Counted from the stretch's first letter, positions 26,749 through 36,985 are shown. The stretch: 64,000 nt of DNA from Phycisphaerae bacterium (GCA_029260215.1 JAJDDQ010000058.1:42338-106337), one strand, 5' to 3'. Numbers and translations are program-made. Notes: generated by a model not told the origin, from the letters alone.

Positions 26749-29505
26749 TTATTCCGTTAGGGCTGTCACACGGATGACGGCCTCAAGTTTGGCCAACTCT
26801 TCGAGCTTGCGCACGTCGATCGAACCTATGTACATTTTGATCGATTTGCTCTCGGCTTTGATGGTGAATCCGAGGTCTTTCAGTTTCTTCAGTGTTTCTT
26901 CGCCGGCGTTGTTGAGGTAAACGCGGACGTCGATTTTGTATGCGGTGACGCGGAGCTTGTCGTTTTTGAGGTGGCCGTCCTTGCCTTCGGTTTCGACGCG
27001 CTTGGCCAGGTCGCGCAGTGCTTCAGACAGTTTCGTTTTTGGAGACTGGGCCTGTTGATCGAGGCGAATTTCATCGGTGGCCATCTCAGTCGTGACGCGC
27101 CGCATCGCGCCGCTGACGCCCGGCGCTGACTTGCCGCGTTCGCGACGCGCGGGTACGGCGGAATGGGTTTGAACGACACCTGACGACGCGGGCATGGCGG
27201 ATTGAATCTGGGTACTCCATCTCCCCCGCTTCGAAGCTGGGAAGACCATCTGCTTACTCGCTATCGCGAGATTTCCACCAGCCTGGCCGCCGCCGAAGAC
27301 GCCTTCGTAGCTTACACCGTCGGGCATCTCGACCGGCACGTCGATGGTGACGGACTCGCCGCCGGAGGTTACGGTCATTTGCTCCACGGCTACGAAACTC
27401 GTGAATTGTGTCATCAGGCGATACTCGACGCCGATGGACGTGATTCGGTTCTTGAGTTCTTCCGGTGGATTTCCACGCTGCAAGCCTGCGTAGTTTTCCA
27501 TCATCAGGTCTTCGACCTTGGCTCTGGCCCACAGCGATGCCAGGGCGTCGTGTTTTTCCTGCGAGGGTGCGACGTGGATCGAACGGGCGAACGAACCGCT
27601 TCCGGTGTTGCCCTTGAGCGTGATCGCGCCGGATTGCGGTCCGTTGATTCGTCCGTGAATCATGATCGGCTTCACGCTGAACAGGTCCGGGATGTGTGTC
27701 GGATGCACGTCGGAGATGCTCAGGTTGCCCCAGTCGATCTCGATGTCCGTCAAGACCGGTGCGGAGATGCGTTCGCAGAATCGCTTCACCGTTTTTGTTG
27801 GGTCCGAGCCTAGCGTGACGTATTCCACTTCGCCGCGGCCTGCTTTGGCCATCCCGTCGAGCAGGAAGCGGTTGACGGAATTTCCCACGCCGAAGCTGAA
27901 CACGCGCGTGGTGGCGATGTTCTTCTTGACGGCGTTGATCAGGTCCATGTCGTTGCCGACGTAGCCGTCGGTCATGAACATGACGATGCGAATCGGTTCG
28001 ACGGTTTCGCCACCGGTGGTTGCCCATTGATCGACGATCAGCACGCGCTGCCCGTTTTCGAGCGTCCATCGCCCGATCGCGATTGGTGTCATGTCGCCGG
28101 GAAGACCGAGACGCCGGCCTGACGCTTTGATCCAAGCGGACAGGCGTCTCGGTTCTTTTTCGTTTGCGTCGCGAATCATCGGCTCGGGGTCGGCGCCGGG
28201 TTCGAGGGATACACGTACGGTCCGCCCGTCGTTGGGGATGTTCATCAGGTCCGACGGTTTTAGCGGTTTTTCGATGGACCTGTTCTGTTTGACGAGGGCG
28301 GTTTCGATCGCTTTCATCATTTCGGTTCCGCCGCGTCCCTTGAGCGAGGCGAGGAAATCCTGGGCTGCTTTGCGGTTTTCCGGTGTGCTGGGTCGAGGTT
28401 TGTCCCAGAGAATGCTCGTTGTGCCGGCGAATGTGATCAGATTGAATGTGTCGTTGGCCCGCATGGCATCGATGGATCGGCTCATGACTGACTTGGCTGC
28501 TTCGATGGGGGCGCCGCGCATCGATCCCGAGGTGTCCAGAACGAAGATCAACTCGCGCGGGACGACGGCGGCTGGCGTCACGCGTCGCGGCGGCTGCAAT
28601 TGCAGGGTGAAGAAGGCTCCGCGTTCGTCCTGGTGGATGAAGAATGCGTCGCCGATGTCTTGTTTGCCCGTGCGGTAGCGCAGTACGAAATCGCGATTGG
28701 GGATTGTGGCTTTGTTGGTGAGTTGGATGACCGCTCGTGATGTGCCGTCGCGTTGGGTGGTGACGTTGTGCAGGATGCTGTTGAGGGAGACGAGTTCCGC
28801 GCCGGCGTCGAGGCGCACAGTCAGGTCTATGTCGTGGCCTGCTCGCGTGCCGGGGGGTGTGACCGGCGGGGTGATGCGGCGGCCGTCCGGTACTTGCGGT
28901 GTGGCTGACCCTTTGGTGCCGGGTGCGGGAGCGCTGCCGCCGCCGGGGATGTAGCGTGGGCCGACGACCATCGGGAAAACGAATTCGAAGTCACCGGCGT
29001 CGTATCGGATCGTTTCGACATAGCTGATCTCGATGATCACTTCGACGCCCGGTTCGATGTTGGCGACGGACTGCGTGAAAATGTTGGGCCGCTCCTGATC
29101 GAGCAGACCTGTGACGTGGCCGGCGGCTTTGGCTGCGTCGTAGATTTGGCGTGCTTCGCCGCGTGGTTTGATTTGCCCGACGACGTGCCGATCGCCGACG
29201 GTCATGGTCATGTCGTCAACGGCAGCGTGCTCGGGCAGGGGGAAGGTGTAGATGGCTTCGATTTTGTAGTCGAGCGGGTTGTAGAAAACCTGTCTGACGC
29301 GGACGCGTGCGACGAATCCGGCGATGTCGGCTTGTACTTCGGTGTGACGCAGCGGGCAGGTTACGCTGGTTGTTCCGTCGGGTGCGATAATGTGCAGTTC
29401 CCCGCCCGGCTGGGGGGCCTGGCGGTCGGCCAATCCGGGTGCTGTTATGGTTGCGAGGGCTGCGAGCGTGAGCGTGCAGACGGCGGTGAGTCTTTTGATG
29501 GGCAT
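26749..29505 (-). CDS. Secreted VIT and vWA domain protein
   Basis: 918 residues with signal peptide (cleavage near LADRQAPQ). The VIT domain (about 40-170) has the characteristic VRVRQVFYNPLDYKIEAIYTFPLP. A vWA domain follows with the MIDAS motif DTSGSMRG (about 324) and later DGYVGNDMDL. A long C-terminal half contains a further Gln/Ala-rich region and a final alpha/beta part (AYKIDVRVYLNNAG). The pairing of VIT with vWA is that of the vertebrate inter-alpha-trypsin inhibitor heavy chains and of many planctomycete surface proteins. It probably mediates extracellular or periplasmic protein binding that depends on a metal ion. AAGGACT is the likely ribosome site. Confidence 0.85.
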   Translation of the reverse strand: MPIKRLTAVCTLTLAALATITAPGLADRQAPQPGGELHIIAPDGTTSVTCPLRHTEVQADIAGFVARVRVRQVFYNPLDYKIEAIYTFPLPEHAAVDDMTMTVGDRHVVGQIKPRGEARQIYDAAKAAGHVTGLLDQERPNIFTQSVANIEPGVEVIIEISYVETIRYDAGDFEFVFPMVVGPRYIPGGGSAPAPGTKGSATPQVPDGRRITPPVTPPGTRAGHDIDLTVRLDAGAELVSLNSILHNVTTQRDGTSRAVIQLTNKATIPNRDFVLRYRTGKQDIGDAFFIHQDERGAFFTLQLQPPRRVTPAAVVPRELIFVLDTSGSMRGAPIEAAKSVMSRSIDAMRANDTFNLITFAGTTSILWDKPRPSTPENRKAAQDFLASLKGRGGTEMMKAIETALVKQNRSIEKPLKPSDLMNIPNDGRTVRVSLEPGADPEPMIRDANEKEPRRLSAWIKASGRRLGLPGDMTPIAIGRWTLENGQRVLIVDQWATTGGETVEPIRIVMFMTDGYVGNDMDLINAVKKNIATTRVFSFGVGNSVNRFLLDGMAKAGRGEVEYVTLGSDPTKTVKRFCERISAPVLTDIEIDWGNLSISDVHPTHIPDLFSVKPIMIHGRINGPQSGAITLKGNTGSGSFARSIHVAPSQEKHDALASLWARAKVEDLMMENYAGLQRGNPPEELKNRITSIGVEYRLMTQFTSFVAVEQMTVTSGGESVTIDVPVEMPDGVSYEGVFGGGQAGGNLAIASKQMVFPASKRGRWSTQIQSAMPASSGVVQTHSAVPARRERGKSAPGVSGAMRRVTTEMATDEIRLDQQAQSPKTKLSEALRDLAKRVETEGKDGHLKNDKLRVTAYKIDVRVYLNNAGEETLKKLKDLGFTIKAESKSIKMYIGSIDVRKLEELAKLEAVIRVTALTE

Positions 29506-29659
29506 TTTCTGAGTCCTTTGCCAAGAGTGTTAGCAGTTCCACCCTTTTAGACACGTTGGCCTGTGAGCGGTTCCCGGTAATCGTACGCGAAATGGATTGG
29601 GGCGTTATGGGAGATTGGCGGACGTTGTCGCGGCGGGCTGTTGGCGGGGTGGGGGAGTA

Positions 29660-30601
29660 TCACACGAAGCGGTACAGGTCGGCGAATTCGTCGACGCGCG
29701 GTGGCTGGATCGCGAAGGTGTCGGCCATCTGATTCCACTCGTTCCGCATGTCGTTGAAGGTATTTTCGGCTGTTTGGGGGCTTATGCCATTTTGATTGGC
29801 GACGACGGAGTACCGTGACAGTGAATCCTTCGTAAGCGTGCGTGGCTGGACGATTTGTGCGACCACGCCCGCTAGATTCAGCGCGTGCGCGGCGCCTGCG
29901 GCTTTGCTGTCCAAGTCTTCGGGGAGATTGTCGGCGTTGTCCTGGTGTCGGATTGCGAGGCTGAACCAGGGCGGCATGTGCCAGTCCGCGACGATTCTCG
30001 CACCAAGTTCGCGGTGATCCAGGTCGAACGCGTCCCGCTCCTCTCTCGCGAGCACTTCTGCGCCTTTCCAGCCTGCGGTGCGCAGAACTTCGTCGTACGT
30101 TTCCGGGTAGACCGTCGCGAAGGACAGTCGCCCGATCTGGCTTAGCAGGCCGCATGCAAAGGCTTCGTCATACGGGACAGCCTTCGACGTGGCAGCGACG
30201 TGTCGTGCTGTTACGGCCCGCACGAGTGATTCCGTCCAAAACCATCCGTCGCCGAAGGTTGGGCACTGCTCTGTCTTGTGGCTCATCAGCGTCAGGCTCA
30301 GTGCGATGATTTTGACATTGCGCGTGCCCAGCATGGTGACGGCTGTGCGAAGGGAGGTCACCGAACGGTGCAGTCCGGCGATTGGCGAGTTCACGAATTT
30401 CAAAGCGCGGCCTGCGATGGCCGGATCGGTTTCGACGATTGCCAGTAACTGTTCGATCGTGGCGGACGGGTCGTTGGCCAGTTCGCAGATCGACAGGGCA
30501 GCGCCGGCTGGAGAGGGCAGTGCGTCGAGTTCCTTGATGGTTTGATACGCGGTGTCCTGGGCCCGGTTCTCGCCTGCGTCGAAGTCAAGTTCCTGGTTCA
30601 T
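29660..30601 (-). CDS. HDOD-domain signalling protein
   Basis: 313 residues. An HDOD domain occupies about residues 20-215: LDALPSPAGAALSICELANDPSATIEQLLAIVETDPAIAG, then NVKIIALSLTLM, then ACGLLSQIGRLSFA and DHRELGARIVADWHMP. The HDOD family is an inactive relative of HD phosphohydrolases that lacks most metal ligands, and it usually acts in two-component or cyclic-di-GMP-linked regulation and sometimes DNA-damage responses. No receiver or output domain is fused. The gene lies 154 bases upstream of the VIT-vWA gene on the same strand. Confidence 0.82.
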   Translation of the reverse strand: MNQELDFDAGENRAQDTAYQTIKELDALPSPAGAALSICELANDPSATIEQLLAIVETDPAIAGRALKFVNSPIAGLHRSVTSLRTAVTMLGTRNVKIIALSLTLMSHKTEQCPTFGDGWFWTESLVRAVTARHVAATSKAVPYDEAFACGLLSQIGRLSFATVYPETYDEVLRTAGWKGAEVLAREERDAFDLDHRELGARIVADWHMPPWFSLAIRHQDNADNLPEDLDSKAAGAAHALNLAGVVAQIVQPRTLTKDSLSRYSVVANQNGISPQTAENTFNDMRNEWNQMADTFAIQPPRVDEFADLYRFV

Positions 30602-30859
30602 TGAGTTGGACTCCCCCGAAGCGGCCGCGGATTACGCGGCATTCAACCGTTCACCCTACGATATTCATCGCTTACCCCATAGTGTTACTTGAATGGGTAG
30701 TCGCTCTGAAGAGGTTAGGCAACTACGAATTGTCGCAGTTGGGGGGTGATGACACTAAGAGGCGTTTGCCAGGAATGAGACTGACGGAAGATGGGCTTTG
30801 CGGAGTGCTTGACTGTACAGTTATTTCGGTGTTCGCGAAAGGCTTGCCTGCTGGGGTGA

Positions 30860-31417
30860 TTACACCCGTTGGCGGAGGCCCGCGATCGTTGCGAAGCCCA
30901 AGACTGCCATAGCGATGGCACCGGGCACGGGGATCACGGTAATCGATCCGGTTTCGAAACTAAGCGTTCCGAATCCAAAAGGATCTAGGGCGAATCCCTC
31001 CGTGAGGTCGCCTGTGGTCGTGCCGAGGAACAGGTCGGTTTGGCCGACGCTGTCTGCGGTGAAGGAAAGTGTTGCGAGCAATACGCCCGTACCGGAGACG
31101 CTCCCGAATGAGTTGACGAATGGGCTGGACAGACCGGTGAGTCCGTCGCCGTCCAGGCCGCTCAGCCCCATCCACGTTGGCCCGACGGTGGGCGCTCCAT
31201 TGAGCGAGGCGATTGTGGGGGTGTCGATCGTGAGGTCCAACCCCCAGGCCAACACCGGCTCGTTGGCGGGGACGTCGGCCACGATGTCCACGACGAATGT
31301 GTCGCCCAGTTGCACGATACTGCTTTGCGGTGCGAAGCGAACCGCGATGTCGGCTCGGACCGCCGCAGGCCAGGCTGCACACAATGCCACGAGCGTTATG
31401 ATTCGATGTGAATTCAT
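30860..31417 (-). CDS. Secreted cohesin-like protein with PEP-CTERM sorting tail
   Basis: 185 residues. A signal peptide (cleavage near VRA, about 22) is followed by a single beta-sandwich of about 135 residues in the style of cohesin / Ig-like modules (AVRFAPQSSIVQLGDTFVVD, then VLLATLSFTADSVGQTDLFL). The C-terminus reads VPGAIAMAVLGFATIAGLRQR: short Pro-containing motif, hydrophobic helix and Arg cluster, the anatomy of PEP-CTERM signals cleaved by exosortase. So it should be surface-anchored or secreted through the PEP-CTERM pathway. No exosortase is in the window. The adjacent gene encodes a dockerin-type protein. Confidence 0.78.
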   Translation of the reverse strand: MNSHRIITLVALCAAWPAAVRADIAVRFAPQSSIVQLGDTFVVDIVADVPANEPVLAWGLDLTIDTPTIASLNGAPTVGPTWMGLSGLDGDGLTGLSSPFVNSFGSVSGTGVLLATLSFTADSVGQTDLFLGTTTGDLTEGFALDPFGFGTLSFETGSITVIPVPGAIAMAVLGFATIAGLRQRV

Positions 31418-31459
31418 ATCAATACCCTAATCTTGCGGTCGCTTTTAGACAGTTACGCG

Positions 31460-32176
31460 TTACTGCGGCCCCGTGACACTCGCACGGAATCCATCGTAGT
31501 CCGTCAAGTCCAAGGTCTGGTTGGAGTCGTAGTCAAATTTCACGATGCATGGGAATTCCAGCCCGGCGGGCGGGCCTGTCATGCATATTTCGAAGAATCC
31601 GTAGTCAGCCAGATCGACATCCTGATCGCCGTCGAAGTCGCCGAGCAGCACGTCCTCGATCGGTGCGGGCGCTTCGGGAACGCCCACGAAATCCCGATAG
31701 CACTGAAGCCAATTCTGATAATCGACGAAGGTTATCACGTCGTCCATGTCGTAGTCGGCACAGGCGTTGAACATCGGATGCCCGGACGATCGTGCGAATG
31801 TGGCTAAGAACATGGAGAAGTCGTCCGCGTCCACGTCGCCGTCGAGGTCCAGATCGCCACATATCTGTCCGCAGCCGTCGTCACATGGCTGCTCGTTGCA
31901 TAGTTCGCATTCCTCGAGTGCTGGGCATGGGAGTCCGCCGTTCATGGGCGGCTGGACAATTCCGCGTGTCCGGCAGCGCACCCCGCCGTCGCACTCCGCC
32001 GAGCATGCAGGCCAATCGCTCCACGGTCCCACCACGCAATCGACGGCATCACCAGCCATTGTTGCGGCTGGCATGGCGAGGAACGACCACACGGCGATGC
32101 CGCAGAAGAGTTTGCACTGTCGAGAGGTGAATCTACCGATGGACCAGTCCTTGTTCCTGTTCATGAGCAATTCCAT
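31460..32176 (-). CDS. Secreted protein with TSP1-like and dockerin-type repeats
   Basis: 238 residues; ATG at 32176 or 32164, neither with a strong ribosome site. The signal peptide ends near MAGDA (about 43). Residues 47-98 form a thrombospondin type-1-like module (GPWSDWPACSAECDGG, six or more Cys) normally rare in bacteria but met in planctomycetes. Then come calcium-loop repeats: DLDLDGDVDADDF, DYDMDDVITFVDY, DFDGDQDVDLADYGFF and DYDSNQTLDLTDYDGF, a four-loop dockerin-like region. It is expected to be extracellular and to bind a cohesin-type partner, possibly the PEP-CTERM protein encoded 42 bases downstream. Confidence 0.78.
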   Translation of the reverse strand: MELLMNRNKDWSIGRFTSRQCKLFCGIAVWSFLAMPAATMAGDAVDCVVGPWSDWPACSAECDGGVRCRTRGIVQPPMNGGLPCPALEECELCNEQPCDDGCGQICGDLDLDGDVDADDFSMFLATFARSSGHPMFNACADYDMDDVITFVDYQNWLQCYRDFVGVPEAPAPIEDVLLGDFDGDQDVDLADYGFFEICMTGPPAGLEFPCIVKFDYDSNQTLDLTDYDGFRASVTGPQ

Positions 32177-32391
32177 TTGTCTACGCTTTCTCTCAGCAAT
32201 CCCTGTACTCTACGCTTATCCCCGCCAGCGACGTGGAGTTGCCCGTAATCACCCAGACGCACGTTTTGTCGAGTCCGGATGAGGGCGTTCTACCGATCCC
32301 TGCCGAGGATGGCCAATTGTAGGCAGAGTTTGCGGCTGGGGGGCGGATAGAACCTGGATTGAGGGGAAATCGATAATTGCATCGCGTCGCG

Positions 32392-35037
32392 TCAATCGGC
32401 GGTGTTTTTTTCGGATGGTTTGGGATTCGTCGTTTGAACGACAATTTGGTTGTCCGATAACGTGACGCTGATGGATGTTCCCTCCAGTATGCCGCCGGCG
32501 ATGAGCGTGCGGGCGATTCGTGTTTCCAGTTCGCGCTGGATGAATCTTTTGAGCGGACGGGCGCCGTACACGGGGTCGTAGCCGGCGTTCGCGATGTGCT
32601 CGACGACGTCATCGCCCAGTTCGAGTGTGATGCGCTGGAGGGCGAGTCGTTCGCGAAGTTGTTCGGTCAGGAGGACGACGATGTGCTTGATCTCTTCGTG
32701 GCGAAGCGGCTTGAAGAGAATTGTGTCGTCCACGCGATTCAGGAATTCCGGGCGGAAGTGGGCGCGCAACTCGGCCATCACACTGTTGCGGGCCTGGTCG
32801 CTGATGTCACCGCTTCCGGCTGCGACGGCATCTTCCAGCAGGTAGTGGCTGCCGATGTTGCTGGTCATGATGACGACGGTGTTTTTGAAATCGACCGTGC
32901 GTCCTCGGCTGTCTGTTGCGCGGCCGTCATCGAGGATTTGGAGCAGTACGTTGAAAACGTCGTGGTGCGCCTTTTCGATTTCGTCGAACAGGATTACCGC
33001 GTAGGGTTTGCGTCGGACCGCCTCGGTGAGTTGCCCGCCTTCCTCGTATCCGACGTATCCGGGCGGTGCGCCGATGAGCCGCGAGACGGCGTGTTTTTCC
33101 ATATATTCGGACATGTCGATGCGGATGAGATTTTCTTCGGTATCGAACAGTGCTTCCGCGAGCGTCTTGGCCAACTCGGTCTTGCCGACGCCGGTAGGCC
33201 CGAGAAAGATAAACGAACCGATGGGGCGGCGGGGGTCTTTGATGCCCGATCGCGCCCGGATGACGGCATCGGCGACGAGCTGTACTGCTTCATCCTGACC
33301 GACGACGCGCTGGTGGAGAATCTGGTCGAGCTTGAGCAGTTTCTCCCGCTCGCCCTCGACGAGTCGCGTTACGGGGATGCCGGTCCACTGGCTGACGATT
33401 TCGGTGATTTCGTCTTCGGTGACCTCTTCGCGCAGCAGGCGGTCGGTGCTGTCCTTTTCATCGTGTATCGCGGTCAGGGCGGCCAGTTGTTTCTCCAGAT
33501 GCGGCAGGCGTCCGTGTTTGAGTTCGGCAGCTTTGTTCAGGTCGTAGGCCCGTTCAGCCTGTTCGATATCGCGTCGGACCTGTTCGATTTGCTCACGGAC
33601 GGTTTGGAGTGTGTGAATGCTCTCTTTTTCCGCGTCATATTGGGCGCGCAGCGTGTCGCCCTGGGTGCGGACTTCCTGCAATTCTTTTTGAATGGCCTTC
33701 AAACGCTCCCGGCTGGCTGCGTCTTTTTCTTTCTTGAGGGCTGCCTCTTCGATTTCGAGCTGCATGACGCGGCGCATGGCTACGTCCAGCTCGGTGGGCA
33801 TGGAGTCGATTTCGGTTCGGATTTTCGCACAGGCTTCGTCCACGAGGTCGATGGCTTTGTCCGGCAGGAAGCGGTCGGTGATGTAGCGTTGTGAGAGTGT
33901 GGCTGCCGCGACGAGGGCGTTGTCGTAGATTTTCACGCCGTGATGCACCTCGTAGCGCTCGCGAAGCCCGCGCAGAATTGAGATCGTGTCTTCCACCGTC
34001 GGTTGTTCGACGAGGACGGGCTGAAAGCGTCTTTCGAGTGCCTTGTCTTTTTCGAGATGCTTGCGGAATTCGTCGAGGGTGGTGGCGCCGATGCAGTGCA
34101 GCTCGCCGCGGGCGAGCATCGGTTTGAGCATGTTGCCTGCGTCCATGGAGCCTTCGGTCTTGCCCGCTCCGACGATGGTGTGCAATTCGTCGATGAACAG
34201 GATGACGCGACCGTCGCTTTCTTTGATATCGTTGAGGACGGCTTTGAGTCGCTCTTCGAACTCGCCGCGATATTTTGCACCGGCCAGCAAAGCGCCCATG
34301 TCGAGGGCGAAGATGGCTTTGTCACGCAGGCCTTCGGGTACGTCGCCGCGTACAATGCGATGAGCCAGCCCTTCCGCGATGGCGGTTTTTCCGACGCCCG
34401 GTTCGCCGATGAGCACGGGATTGTTCTTGGTTTTTCTGCTTAGCACGCGTATGACACGGCGAATTTCCTCGTCTCGTCCGATGACGGGTTCGAGTTTTCC
34501 GTTGCGGGCCATCTCGACCAGATCGCGCCCGTAACGATCGAGGGCTTCGTAGGTTGCTTCCGGGTCGGCGCTCTGGACGCGCTGGCTGCCGCGAACCTGA
34601 ATGAGCGCCTGGAGGAAGTGGTCGCGTGTGACACCGAATTGTGCCAGCAATCGGCCGGCGGGCGTGCGCGTTCCTTCCTCGATCAGGCCCAGCAGCAGGT
34701 GCTCGACCGAGATGTATTCGTCTTTGAGGCGTTTGGCCTCTTTTTCGACTTTGACCAGCATTTCGGAAAGGCGGCGCGAGATGTACACCTTGCCGGCTTC
34801 CACTCCTGGTCCTGAGACGCTGGGTCTGCGTTGCAACTCGCCTTCGACGGCTGATGCGAGGTCTTCGACGGGGGTGTTCATCCTGGTCAGGAGCCGTGGG
34901 ATCAATCCGCCGTCCTGCTTCAAGAGTGCGAGCAGCAGGTGCTCGCCGTCGGTTTCCACGTGACCTGCGGTGAGGGCCAGGTTTTGGGCCTGGGTGACCG
35001 CTTCCTGTGATTTTTGTGTGAGTCTGTTGAGGTCCAT
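32392..35037 (-). CDS. clpB: ClpB disaggregase, AAA+ chaperone
   Basis: 881 residues from ATG 35037 ([18 protein letters not shown]), the normal N-terminus. A longer frame through the tRNA gene is rejected. Two AAA+ modules are present: Walker A GEPGVGKT (about 206-213) and GPTGVGKT (about 609-616), Walker B LFIDELH, the long coiled middle domain (about 400-540) and the C-terminal domain. The N-terminal Clp repeat domain with [16 protein letters not shown] is present. ClpB works with DnaK to refold aggregated proteins under heat or oxidative stress. Downstream of tRNA-Thr on the same strand by 65 bases. No CIRCE element was seen. Confidence 0.97.
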   Translation of the reverse strand: MDLNRLTQKSQEAVTQAQNLALTAGHVETDGEHLLLALLKQDGGLIPRLLTRMNTPVEDLASAVEGELQRRPSVSGPGVEAGKVYISRRLSEMLVKVEKEAKRLKDEYISVEHLLLGLIEEGTRTPAGRLLAQFGVTRDHFLQALIQVRGSQRVQSADPEATYEALDRYGRDLVEMARNGKLEPVIGRDEEIRRVIRVLSRKTKNNPVLIGEPGVGKTAIAEGLAHRIVRGDVPEGLRDKAIFALDMGALLAGAKYRGEFEERLKAVLNDIKESDGRVILFIDELHTIVGAGKTEGSMDAGNMLKPMLARGELHCIGATTLDEFRKHLEKDKALERRFQPVLVEQPTVEDTISILRGLRERYEVHHGVKIYDNALVAAATLSQRYITDRFLPDKAIDLVDEACAKIRTEIDSMPTELDVAMRRVMQLEIEEAALKKEKDAASRERLKAIQKELQEVRTQGDTLRAQYDAEKESIHTLQTVREQIEQVRRDIEQAERAYDLNKAAELKHGRLPHLEKQLAALTAIHDEKDSTDRLLREEVTEDEITEIVSQWTGIPVTRLVEGEREKLLKLDQILHQRVVGQDEAVQLVADAVIRARSGIKDPRRPIGSFIFLGPTGVGKTELAKTLAEALFDTEENLIRIDMSEYMEKHAVSRLIGAPPGYVGYEEGGQLTEAVRRKPYAVILFDEIEKAHHDVFNVLLQILDDGRATDSRGRTVDFKNTVVIMTSNIGSHYLLEDAVAAGSGDISDQARNSVMAELRAHFRPEFLNRVDDTILFKPLRHEEIKHIVVLLTEQLRERLALQRITLELGDDVVEHIANAGYDPVYGARPLKRFIQRELETRIARTLIAGGILEGTSISVTLSDNQIVVQTTNPKPSEKNTAD

Positions 35038-35102
35038 GATGTTTAATATCTTAGGTGGCCAGTGTTTGGGAGGCCAGTCGTTGGGCGGATGTGTACAGCG
35101 AT

Positions 35103-35174
35103 AGCCGACGGTGGGAATCGAACCCACAACCTCAGCTTTACGAAAGCTGTGCTCTACCGTTGAGCTACGTCGGC
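35103..35174 (-). tRNA. tRNA-Thr (CGT anticodon)
   Basis: The cloverleaf is complete: acceptor GCCGACG pairs with CGTCGGC, D arm GCTC/GAGC, anticodon arm CAGCT/AGCTG with loop TTCGTAA (anticodon CGT, reads ACG), T arm GTGGG/CCCAC with TTCGATT. The discriminator is T (from A at 35103). CCA is not encoded. It is followed by clpB on the same strand. Confidence 0.95.
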
Positions 35175-35185
35175 GTCGGTGGGGA

Positions 35186-35214
35186 ATCATGCGCGACATT
35201 CAGCACAAAATCAA
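35186..35214 (-). promoter_or_regulatory. Possible promoter for tRNA-Thr (and clpB)
   Basis: On the minus strand TTGATT (complement of 35209-35214) is followed after 17 bases by CATGAT (complement of 35186-35191), and the tRNA begins 11 bases later. The spacing is ideal and the boxes are partial consensus. Confidence 0.35.
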
Positions 35215-35322
35215 CCGATCGGTCGGCTCATTTCGCCTGGGGCCTTGAACTGCGCGGGAACCGGCCCATGATGGTCCGTGGCGTGTGTGATTTCCGGGGG
35301 TTATGGTCGGGGGCGAGGTGTG

Positions 35323-36381
35323 ATGGCTGGAGGCTGCTCAATCGAAAAGACGGTCCCGATTATGCCGCGGACGCGGTTTCAGGGGAGCAAGCGCAAGCTG
35401 GCTGGGTGGATCGGGGATCGGCTTGATCGGATCGGTTTCGACTCCGTTCTGGATGTGTTTGGCGGGACGGGGTCGATGTCCTTTGAATTCAAGCGTCGCG
35501 GGAAATCCGTTACTTACAACGATGTCTTGAAATTCAATCATCAGATTGGTCGGGCGCTGATCGAGAACGGAAGTCGGGAATTGACTTCGCAGCAGATCGA
35601 GGGTGTCGGCCTGCGACGGGCCGATGCGGATTATCCGGATTTCGTTGAGCGAACGTTTGGCGGCATCTACTTTACCGACGCGGAAAACCGATGGCTGGAC
35701 GCGGCGGTGTGGAACATCCGAGCCATTCGCGACCGTCATAGCCGTGCGGTGGCTTGGTATGCGCTGTTTCAGTCGGCGCTGGCCAAGCGTCCGTATAATT
35801 TGTTTCATCGGAAGAATCTCTACATGCGTGAGGCGGCGGTTCCGCGCAGCTTCGGAAACAAAGCCACGTGGGATAAATCGTTCGACGCCCATTTTCGTTC
35901 GCATGCGGCTGAGGCCAACCGTGCGGTGTTCGACAATGGGCGTCCGTGTCGGGCTGTGTGTGGTAGTGCGGTGGATGTTGAGGGTGCGTACGATCTGGTC
36001 TACATCGATCCGCCGTACGTCAACGCGAAGGGCGTTGGTGTGAATTACCTTCACTTCTACCATTTTCTCGAGGGTCTCGTCGGCTACGGGCGGTGGGGCG
36101 GGCGTATCGAATGGGAGTGCAAGCATCTCAGGTTCAGGGCGGGTGACGATCCGTGGACGTCGGCACAGCGCATCGGTGGCGCGTTCGACGCGGTCTTCTC
36201 ACGGTTCGCGGAGAGCGTAATCGTTGTTTCCTATCGCAGCGACGGCATCCCGTCGATTGACGATCTCGTCCGCGCTCTGCGGCGATTCAAACAACGTGTG
36301 CGTGTACACCGATTCGACACTTACCAATACGCGCTGTCCAAGAACGTGACGTCTCGCGAAGTGTTGATCGTCGGTTCGTAG
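35323..36381 (+). CDS. D12-class DNA adenine N6-methyltransferase (orphan)
   Basis: 352 residues from ATG 35323, with GAGG 6 bases upstream; ATG 35362 is possible. Motifs: RFQGSKRKL (SAM-binding start), DVFGGTGSMSFEF (motif I), and YDLVYIDPPY (motif IV, DPPY, catalytic for N6-adenine transfer). The layout is the Dam/D12 class, in which these motifs lie in the order X-I-IV. The recognised sequence cannot be told from here. No restriction endonuclease or specificity gene is adjacent, so it is an orphan methyltransferase: either a regulator or a defence remnant. It is divergent from tRNA-Thr and clpB. Confidence 0.82.
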   Translation: MAGGCSIEKTVPIMPRTRFQGSKRKLAGWIGDRLDRIGFDSVLDVFGGTGSMSFEFKRRGKSVTYNDVLKFNHQIGRALIENGSRELTSQQIEGVGLRRADADYPDFVERTFGGIYFTDAENRWLDAAVWNIRAIRDRHSRAVAWYALFQSALAKRPYNLFHRKNLYMREAAVPRSFGNKATWDKSFDAHFRSHAAEANRAVFDNGRPCRAVCGSAVDVEGAYDLVYIDPPYVNAKGVGVNYLHFYHFLEGLVGYGRWGGRIEWECKHLRFRAGDDPWTSAQRIGGAFDAVFSRFAESVIVVSYRSDGIPSIDDLVRALRRFKQRVRVHRFDTYQYALSKNVTSREVLIVGS

Positions 36382-36541
36382 GGCCAGCGCCCGCGCGTTT
36401 GAAATCGGGTGGGAGGGTATTTTGTACAGCCGAATTTTGCATCCAGTCCGGTGGTTGGCTGGTGACGGTTGACCGGCTGGTGGCGAAATGATAGTCCTAC
36501 GGCCCGCGATGGGGCTATTTGATCCTGGACGGGTTGCAAGC

Positions 36542-36787
36542 ATGACACTGAGTACACGCGAAGCGGAGATTGTTCTGGATCGCGATTTTCTGGAGCTGAG
36601 ACATCAAATTCTTGGCGTGGCGGCGACGCTGGACCGTATCGACCGCGCCGATGGGAGCGTCAAAGGCGATCCGCGCATGGAATGTGTACGCCGGGCGTTT
36701 GAGATACTTCGCTCCGACGATCCGGGCCGGGCGGAACGCATTCAGATGGCGTTTTCGCGCGAGTACGAAGCGAGTTGGCGCGCGTGA
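36542..36787 (+). CDS. Conserved small protein of unknown function
   Basis: 81 residues, chosen from ATG 36542 (MTLSTREAEIVLDRDFLELR). The pattern REAExVLDRDFLELRHQILGVAATLDRIDRADG followed by DPRMECVRRAFEIL and ending FSREYEASWRA looks like a conserved helical small protein, possibly involved in nucleotide or protein binding. It lies 160 bases after the methyltransferase on the same strand; a functional link is not shown. Function unknown. Confidence 0.6.
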   Translation: MTLSTREAEIVLDRDFLELRHQILGVAATLDRIDRADGSVKGDPRMECVRRAFEILRSDDPGRAERIQMAFSREYEASWRA

Positions 36788-36910
36788 CGTTCATGCATGA
36801 TGCTACATTGGGCCACGGTTGGCTAACAGGCGTTGCGGAAGTGTGGCGAGAGTTTCCAACCCGTGTTGTCATCGACCGAGAAACCTTTGCTACGTAGAAC
36901 GCGATCATTT

Positions 36911-36956
36911 GCACCGGTTGGAAACCGGTGCCACACAAAGAGCCTATGTTTTTCAA
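36911..36956 (+). repeat. Dispersed palindromic repeat, copy 1
   Basis: Palindrome CACCGGTT-GGA-AACCGGTG (36912-36930) followed by GCCACAC.AA..GCCTAT.TT.TTCAA. The same core and right flank recur at 37880. The gene starting at 36986 lies just behind it. Confidence 0.75.
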
Positions 36957-36985
36957 CTGGTTGCTAAGAGGAAGGGTATTCGACG

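Noticed and set aside
32596..33894. 432-codon plus-strand frame with hydrophobic and aspartate-rich stretches
   Set aside because: Complementary to clpB. ClpB motifs are intact, so this is a shadow.
35038..35199. N-terminal extension of the ClpB frame
   Set aside because: It runs through the tRNA-Thr gene, giving the typical tRNA-translation peptide. The family start is at 35037.
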